8,426 nt of DNA from Candidatus Manganitrophaceae bacterium (GTDB lineage Bacteria > Nitrospirota > Nitrospiria > SBBL01 > Manganitrophaceae): the NCBI GenBank assembly GCA_004297235.1, contig SCUR01000239.1, forward strand, positions 1 to 8,426, written 5' to 3'. The notes under the pieces are model-generated. The model had not been told where the DNA came from and made no database searches. It worked only from the letters and a program-made list of their open reading frames with translations. This document shows positions 5,122 through 8,426 of the stretch, piece by piece; the first letter of the stretch is position 1; each line of letters starts with the position of its first letter. The translations under genes were made by a program, and so were the position numbers.

Positions 5122-7350
5122 ATGATTTCGTCCAGAAACCACGCACCCTCCCGTTCGAAACGCCGGGTTCTACTCCTTACCCCGCCTTTCACCCAGCTGA
5201 ATACCCCCTATCCGGCGACCGCCTATCTGACCGGGTTTCTCCGCGCCCAGGGCTGTTGCGTTTTTCAGGCCGATCTGGGAATCGAGACGATCCTGGCCCT
5301 CTTTTCGCGTCCGGGACTCGGCCGTCTCTTTCAGGCGGTCCGATCGATCGAAGATCCCCATCCTGCGGTGGTCCGCACGCTCCTGTTGGAGGAGCGTTAT
5401 CTCGACACGATCGATCCGGTTGTCCGGTTCCTTCAAGGAGAAAACCTCTCGCTGGCAACGCAGATCTGCCGGCGCCGATTTCTCCCGGAAGGGCCGCGCT
5501 TCGCCGCGCTGGAGGAAGATCAGTGGGCCTTCGGAAGTCTGGGAACCGCCGATCGGGCGAAACACCTTGCGAGCCTCTATCTCGACGACCTGACCGATCT
5601 GATTCGGGAGACGGTCGCTCCTCACTTCGGTCTCAGCCGCTATGCCGAGCGGCTTGCAACCTCGGCGACCTCGTACGACGCCATCCATGAAGCGCTTAAA
5701 GAAACACCCGGCTTGATCGATCGGATGATGGAGGAGGCGCTCCGGCCGCACCTGGAAGCGCATCGGCCCGACCTGGTCGGGATCACGGTCCCTTTTCCCG
5801 GAAATCTCTACGGCGCGCTTCGGGCGGCGCTCTCGATCCGCCAGTGGGACCCCCGTGTCAAGGTCGCCCTCGGCGGCGGCTACGCGAACACCGAGCTGCG
5901 CGACCTCTCCGAGCCGCGCCTCTTCGACATCGTCGATTATGTCACCCTCGATGCCGGGGAGCGCCCCCTCCTCTGTCTGCTGGAGCAGTTGGATCGTCGT
6001 CGATCGCCCGAGCAGCTCTGCCGGACCTTTCTTCGAAAGGAGGGAGAGGTCCGCTTCTTCAACGGCGCCCCGGAGGGGGATATCCCTTTCGAGGAGATCG
6101 GCACCCCGACCTACGACGGCCTCCCGCTTCGCCGTTATATCTCTCTCGTCGAGATGCTCAACCCGATGCATCGTCTCTGGTCCGACGGGCGCTGGAACAA
6201 GCTGACGGTGGCGCACGGCTGCTACTGGCGCAAGTGCTCTTTCTGCGATATCGGTCTCGACTACATCCGCCGCTACGAGCCGGCCCCGGCGACGCTGCTG
6301 GCCGACCGGATCGACGCCCTGGTCGAGGAGACCGGCGAGAGCGGGTTCCATTTTGTCGATGAGGCGGCCCCGCCGTCGCGTCTGGCCGATCTGGCGCTGG
6401 AACTGCTCGATCGGGGCCGGTCGATCTCCTGGTGGGGAAATATCCGGTTCGAAGAGGCGTTCACGCCCGATCTCTGCCGGCTGCTGGCCGCCTCCGGCTG
6501 CATCGCCGTCACCGGCGGAATGGAGGTCGCCTCCGATCGTCTCCTCGCGCTGATGGAAAAAGGGATCACCGTCGCCCAGGTCGCCCGCGTCGCCCATGCT
6601 TTCACCCGGGCCGGAATCCTGGTGCATGCCTATCTGATGTACGGCTTTCCGACCGAAACGGCCAAGGAGACGATCGAGAGTCTGGAGCGGGTGCGGCAGC
6701 TCTTCGCGGCGGGGGTGATCCAATCGGCCTTCTGGCATCGCTTCACCGCCACCCGCCACAGTCCGGTCGGACTCCACCCCGATACGTATGGGGTCACGAT
6801 CGCCGGACCCGCGGCCGGCCCGTTCGCGAACAACGACCTCATCCATCTCGATCCGACCGGGTACGATCCGGCTCCCTTCGGGCCGGGGTTGGCGAAGGCG
6901 ATCTACAATTACATGCACGGCGTCGGCCTGGAGAGCGATCTTCGGAGCTGGTTCGATCTTCCGGTCCCAAAGCCGAAGGTTCCCCCCGATTTAATCGCGC
7001 AGGCGCTCGGCGCCGCGCCCGCTTTTCGGGAAGATCTCGAACGGAGGGTCGTCTGGCTCGGCGGCGCGCCGCTGGTCCGGCCGCTCCGGACAAAGAAGGG
7101 GGCCGATCCGCTCTGCGTCGTCTTTCCCGGATGGGAAGAAGATGGGGAGATTCGGCTCGAAGCGTCGGTCGCCGAATGGTGCCGAGATCTCCTTGAGCGG
7201 TCCCGTCCCCGCGGAAGAAAGGGGGCTCCGCTCCTCCGGCTTGCCGAAGCGGGGGAGCGTTATCCCGCTTCGGCAAGCCGTCCCTTTCCCCATTTCCTGC
7301 ATAGTCGACCCTGGCAGACCCTTCGCTCCGCCGGGCTTCTTCTGGTTTGA
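5122..7350 (+). CDS. Cobalamin-binding-type radical SAM protein
   Basis: This 742-residue protein has the layout of B12-dependent radical SAM enzymes. A Rossmann-like start (RRVLLLTPPF, 14-23) and the second half of a B12-binding domain (LVGITVPFPGNLYGAL, 218-233; VALGGGYAN, 248-256) are separated by an insertion of about 150 residues (55-205). No DxHxxG motif is evident, so cobalamin would be bound base-off without a protein histidine ligand, or not at all. The radical SAM core follows from about 360. Its cluster cysteines C367, C372 and C375 are spaced CX4CX2C, not the canonical CX3CX2C. GFHFVDEAAPP (408-418), GGMEVASDRLL (465-475) and YLMYGFPTET (504-513) fit the later barrel strands. The reaction is unknown; methylation or another radical modification is typical of the family. 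The start is the only ATG before the domain, with a poor ribosome binding site. A 17-bp palindrome lies in its 3' end. Confidence 0.88.
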   Translation: MISSRNHAPSRSKRRVLLLTPPFTQLNTPYPATAYLTGFLRAQGCCVFQADLGIETILALFSRPGLGRLFQAVRSIEDPHPAVVRTLLLEERYLDTIDPVVRFLQGENLSLATQICRRRFLPEGPRFAALEEDQWAFGSLGTADRAKHLASLYLDDLTDLIRETVAPHFGLSRYAERLATSATSYDAIHEALKETPGLIDRMMEEALRPHLEAHRPDLVGITVPFPGNLYGALRAALSIRQWDPRVKVALGGGYANTELRDLSEPRLFDIVDYVTLDAGERPLLCLLEQLDRRRSPEQLCRTFLRKEGEVRFFNGAPEGDIPFEEIGTPTYDGLPLRRYISLVEMLNPMHRLWSDGRWNKLTVAHGCYWRKCSFCDIGLDYIRRYEPAPATLLADRIDALVEETGESGFHFVDEAAPPSRLADLALELLDRGRSISWWGNIRFEEAFTPDLCRLLAASGCIAVTGGMEVASDRLLALMEKGITVAQVARVAHAFTRAGILVHAYLMYGFPTETAKETIESLERVRQLFAAGVIQSAFWHRFTATRHSPVGLHPDTYGVTIAGPAAGPFANNDLIHLDPTGYDPAPFGPGLAKAIYNYMHGVGLESDLRSWFDLPVPKPKVPPDLIAQALGAAPAFREDLERRVVWLGGAPLVRPLRTKKGADPLCVVFPGWEEDGEIRLEASVAEWCRDLLERSRPRGRKGAPLLRLAEAGERYPASASRPFPHFLHSRPWQTLRSAGLLLV
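7237..7280. repeat. 17-bp perfect inverted repeat inside the 3' end of the radical SAM gene
   Basis: CGGCTTGCCGAAGCGGG (7237-7253) and its exact complement CCCGCTTCGGCAAGCCG (7264-7280) flank a 10-base spacer. It is in frame and encodes roughly RLAEAGERYPASASR (residues 706-720). No T-run follows, and about 70 coding bases remain downstream, so it is not an ordinary terminator. It resembles a small dispersed palindromic (REP-like) element that landed in coding sequence, but only a genome search for copies could show that. Confidence 0.85.
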
Positions 7351-7400
7351 TTCGGCTCCCTCCCTCTTCCGGGTCATGTCGGACTTCTTCTTCGGAGGGA

Positions 7401-7429
7401 TTGTTCCGGCGCCTTCCTTTTCTTACGAT
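7401..7429 (+). promoter_or_regulatory. Putative promoter of the hemerythrin pair
   Basis: TTGTTC (7401-7406) and TACGAT (7424-7429) are separated by 17 bases. The -35 box has three consensus matches and the -10 box four. Transcription would begin near 7436, leaving a leader of about 34 bases. This is moderate to weak evidence. Confidence 0.35.
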
Positions 7430-7456
7430 GGTAGTATCTCCGGATCGACCGGATGG

Positions 7457-7462
7457 AAGGAG
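7457..7462 (+). promoter_or_regulatory. Ribosome binding site of the first hemerythrin gene
   Basis: AAGGAG, seven bases before the ATG at 7470. It decides this start over an upstream in-frame TTG at 7347, which overlaps the end of the radical SAM gene and would add about 41 residues with no hemerythrin similarity. Confidence 0.8.
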
Positions 7463-7469
7463 AAGAGCC

Positions 7470-7904
7470 ATGAAAGCGACCGAGCTGCTTCGAGAAGATC
7501 ACGAGACCCTCAGAGAGCTATTTGAAAGGCTTAAATTGTCACGAGACCGAGAGGAGCTTCTCCCGACCGTTGAGAAAGAGATCAGGATTCACTCCCAGGT
7601 GGAAGAGACGCTTTTCTATCCGGCGGTCCGGGAGGTGGACGGCGCGTGGGTCGATGCCGCGCTCGACGCCCATCAGCAGGTCGAGGAGCTCCTCGAGGAT
7701 TTGATCGACGCGGTCGAGGAAGAAGAGGAGTTCGAGCGGATCGTGGTCGATTTGGAAACGCATCTGAACGTGCATATGGATGAGGAAGAGGGAAGGATCT
7801 TTCCTCAGGTCGACGAGCGGTTGGAAGAGCAGTTGGATGAACTCGGCTCTCAAATCAGCCAGATGAGGAGCGAGCTGGAGGAGGAATGGAGAGAGGCGGC
7901 CTAG
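7470..7904 (+). CDS. Hemerythrin HHE cation-binding domain protein (first of two)
   Basis: A 144-residue single-domain protein, very likely a four-helix bundle carrying a non-heme di-iron site. The HHE ligand pattern is complete: H11, H41 with E45 (HxxxE), H68 with E72 (HxxxE), H98 and H102 with E106 (HxxxE), where H98 may be an extra histidine. FYPAV (49-53) and RIFPQ (109-113) are the usual aromatic-proline turns after helices. The C-terminal tail (about 115-144) is a strongly acidic, heptad-like helix. HHE proteins have been linked to O2 or NO binding, iron storage and stress repair; which applies here cannot be told. There is no signal peptide, so it is cytoplasmic. It is followed after 88 bases by a paralog sharing the same N-terminal MKATELL block, and the two are probably cotranscribed. 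Confidence 0.9.
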   Translation: MKATELLREDHETLRELFERLKLSRDREELLPTVEKEIRIHSQVEETLFYPAVREVDGAWVDAALDAHQQVEELLEDLIDAVEEEEEFERIVVDLETHLNVHMDEEEGRIFPQVDERLEEQLDELGSQISQMRSELEEEWREAA

Positions 7905-7912
7905 CAGGGCAG

Positions 7913-7938
7913 GAGCAGGTCTTAAGGATTCCCTGCTC
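7913..7938. repeat. Small hairpin between the two hemerythrin genes
   Basis: GAGCAGG (7913-7919) and CCTGCTC (7932-7938) form a perfect 7-bp stem with a 12-base loop, nine bases after the first hemerythrin stop. No T-run follows. It could act as an mRNA-processing or stabilising hairpin that sets different levels of the two proteins. That is inference from position. Confidence 0.35.
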
Positions 7939-7978
7939 GGTCGGAAGGGCGGCTTGATCAACGATGAAAGCGAATGAC

Positions 7979-7984
7979 AAGGAG
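7979..7984 (+). promoter_or_regulatory. Ribosome binding site of the second hemerythrin gene
   Basis: AAGGAG, eight bases before the ATG at 7993. The same motif precedes the first hemerythrin gene, which fits a duplication that included the upstream region. Confidence 0.8.
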
Positions 7985-7992
7985 AAGACGCT

Positions 7993-8426
7993 ATGAAAGC
8001 GACAGAGCTGCTTAAAAAAGACCACGACAGGGTTAAAAATCTGTTTAAAGAAATAAAGTCGGCCGGCGGCGATCGAAAAGAAGAGATCCTCGCAACCATT
8101 GCGGAGGAGCTTCGTATTCATTCCGATCTTGAAGAAAAGATCTTCTATCCCGCAGTGAAATCGATCGACCCCGATGAGATCATCCGGTTCCAGGAGGCGC
8201 ATCACGATATTGAAGAGGTGCTGGTGGACCTGGAAGATTTGACCGCCGAAGATGAGGAATTCGATCAACGGGTGAAAGAGCTTGAACAGGATGTCATCGA
8301 TCATCTCTCCGAGGAGGAGGGAGACCTGTTTCCCAAGGCCGAAGAGCAGTTAAAGGATCGACTCACCCCACTCGGGTCCGAGCTGAGCAACCTGAAGAAA
8401 GAGCTCTCCGGCGGAAGAAAAGCGGC
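7993..8426 (+). CDS. Hemerythrin HHE cation-binding domain protein (second of two, runs off right edge)
   Basis: 144 codons are visible without a stop. The HHE domain is essentially complete and only a short tail is missing. Iron ligand candidates are H11, H43 with E47 (HxxxE), H70 (or H71) with E74 and H104 with E108. FYPAV (51-55) and LFPKA (112-116) match the paralog. It opens with MKATELLKKDH, close to the first copy (MKATELLREDH), then diverges across the helices while keeping the ligands. It is richer in lysine codons than its neighbour, which is strongly acidic, so the two copies may differ in partners or surface charge. It lies 88 bases downstream with its own good ribosome binding site and no clear promoter of its own, so readthrough from the first gene is likely. 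It should be a cytoplasmic di-iron protein; the exact role is unknown. Confidence 0.9.
   Translation, partial: MKATELLKKDHDRVKNLFKEIKSAGGDRKEEILATIAEELRIHSDLEEKIFYPAVKSIDPDEIIRFQEAHHDIEEVLVDLEDLTAEDEEFDQRVKELEQDVIDHLSEEEGDLFPKAEEQLKDRLTPLGSELSNLKKELSGGRKA

Noticed and set aside
5170..6918. A 582-codon open frame on the minus strand opposite the radical SAM gene
   Set aside because: It is the complement of a GC-rich gene with clear domain motifs on the plus strand. The antisense protein is arginine- and glycine-rich with no recognisable motif, so it is a codon-bias shadow.
7237..7280. Rho-independent terminator at the 17-bp palindrome
   Set aside because: There is no T-run after either arm on the plus strand, and the coding frame continues about 70 bases further to a natural end.
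6991..7377. A 128-codon minus-strand frame across the palindrome at the end of the radical SAM gene
   Set aside because: It has no recognisable domain or good ribosome binding site. The plus-strand frame ends naturally with a hydrophobic LRSAGLLLV tail, so the plus gene explains the region.
7347..7469. Upstream extension of the first hemerythrin from an in-frame TTG
   Set aside because: It would overlap the radical SAM stop and add about 41 residues with no HHE similarity. The ATG at 7470 has a strong AAGGAG site.

Overview
The window looks like chromosomal DNA from a GC-rich, Gram-negative-type bacterium. By eye the GC content is in the high 50s percent. The evidence for an outer membrane or periplasm is a predicted lipoprotein solute-binding protein paired with a membrane sensor kinase. 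A B12-type radical SAM enzyme, tandem hemerythrins, a DUF2231 membrane protein and a large hybrid kinase would fit an environmental lineage such as Nitrospirota or a deltaproteobacterium-like group. That placement is inference; nothing here fixes the taxonomy. I see no phage, IS, CRISPR, tRNA or rRNA signals.

Layout. Positions 1-1434 are read on the minus strand: a class I SAM methyltransferase cut by the left edge, pyrE (orotate phosphoribosyltransferase) immediately upstream of it, and a four-helix DUF2231 membrane protein. A divergent intergenic region (1435-1705) separates these from the plus-strand genes. Next comes a two-gene unit (1706-4968): a lipoprotein of the NMT1/SsuA-type solute-binding family and a hybrid sensor histidine kinase whose start overlaps the lipoprotein stop (ATGA). 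A 153-bp gap with a good promoter leads to a 742-residue cobalamin-binding-type radical SAM protein (5122-7350). The window closes with two tandem paralogous hemerythrin (HHE) proteins (7470-7904, and 7993 to the right edge).

How the genes may work together. PyrE makes orotidine monophosphate for pyrimidine synthesis, and the methyltransferase is probably translationally coupled to it. The solute-binding protein and hybrid kinase most likely form a periplasmic ligand-sensing pair, because no ABC permease or ATPase lies beside them. The radical SAM gene has its own promoter and no obvious substrate partner. The hemerythrins are probably di-iron proteins for oxygen, NO or iron handling, and they look like products of a duplication.

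The points most worth a second look are: the solute-binding protein/kinase pair; the CX4CX2C cluster motif and large N-terminal insertion of the radical SAM protein; a 17-bp perfect inverted repeat inside the 3' end of that gene; and a pyrE promoter placed so close to the start codon that the mRNA may be nearly leaderless. I did not find a clearly new multi-gene system.
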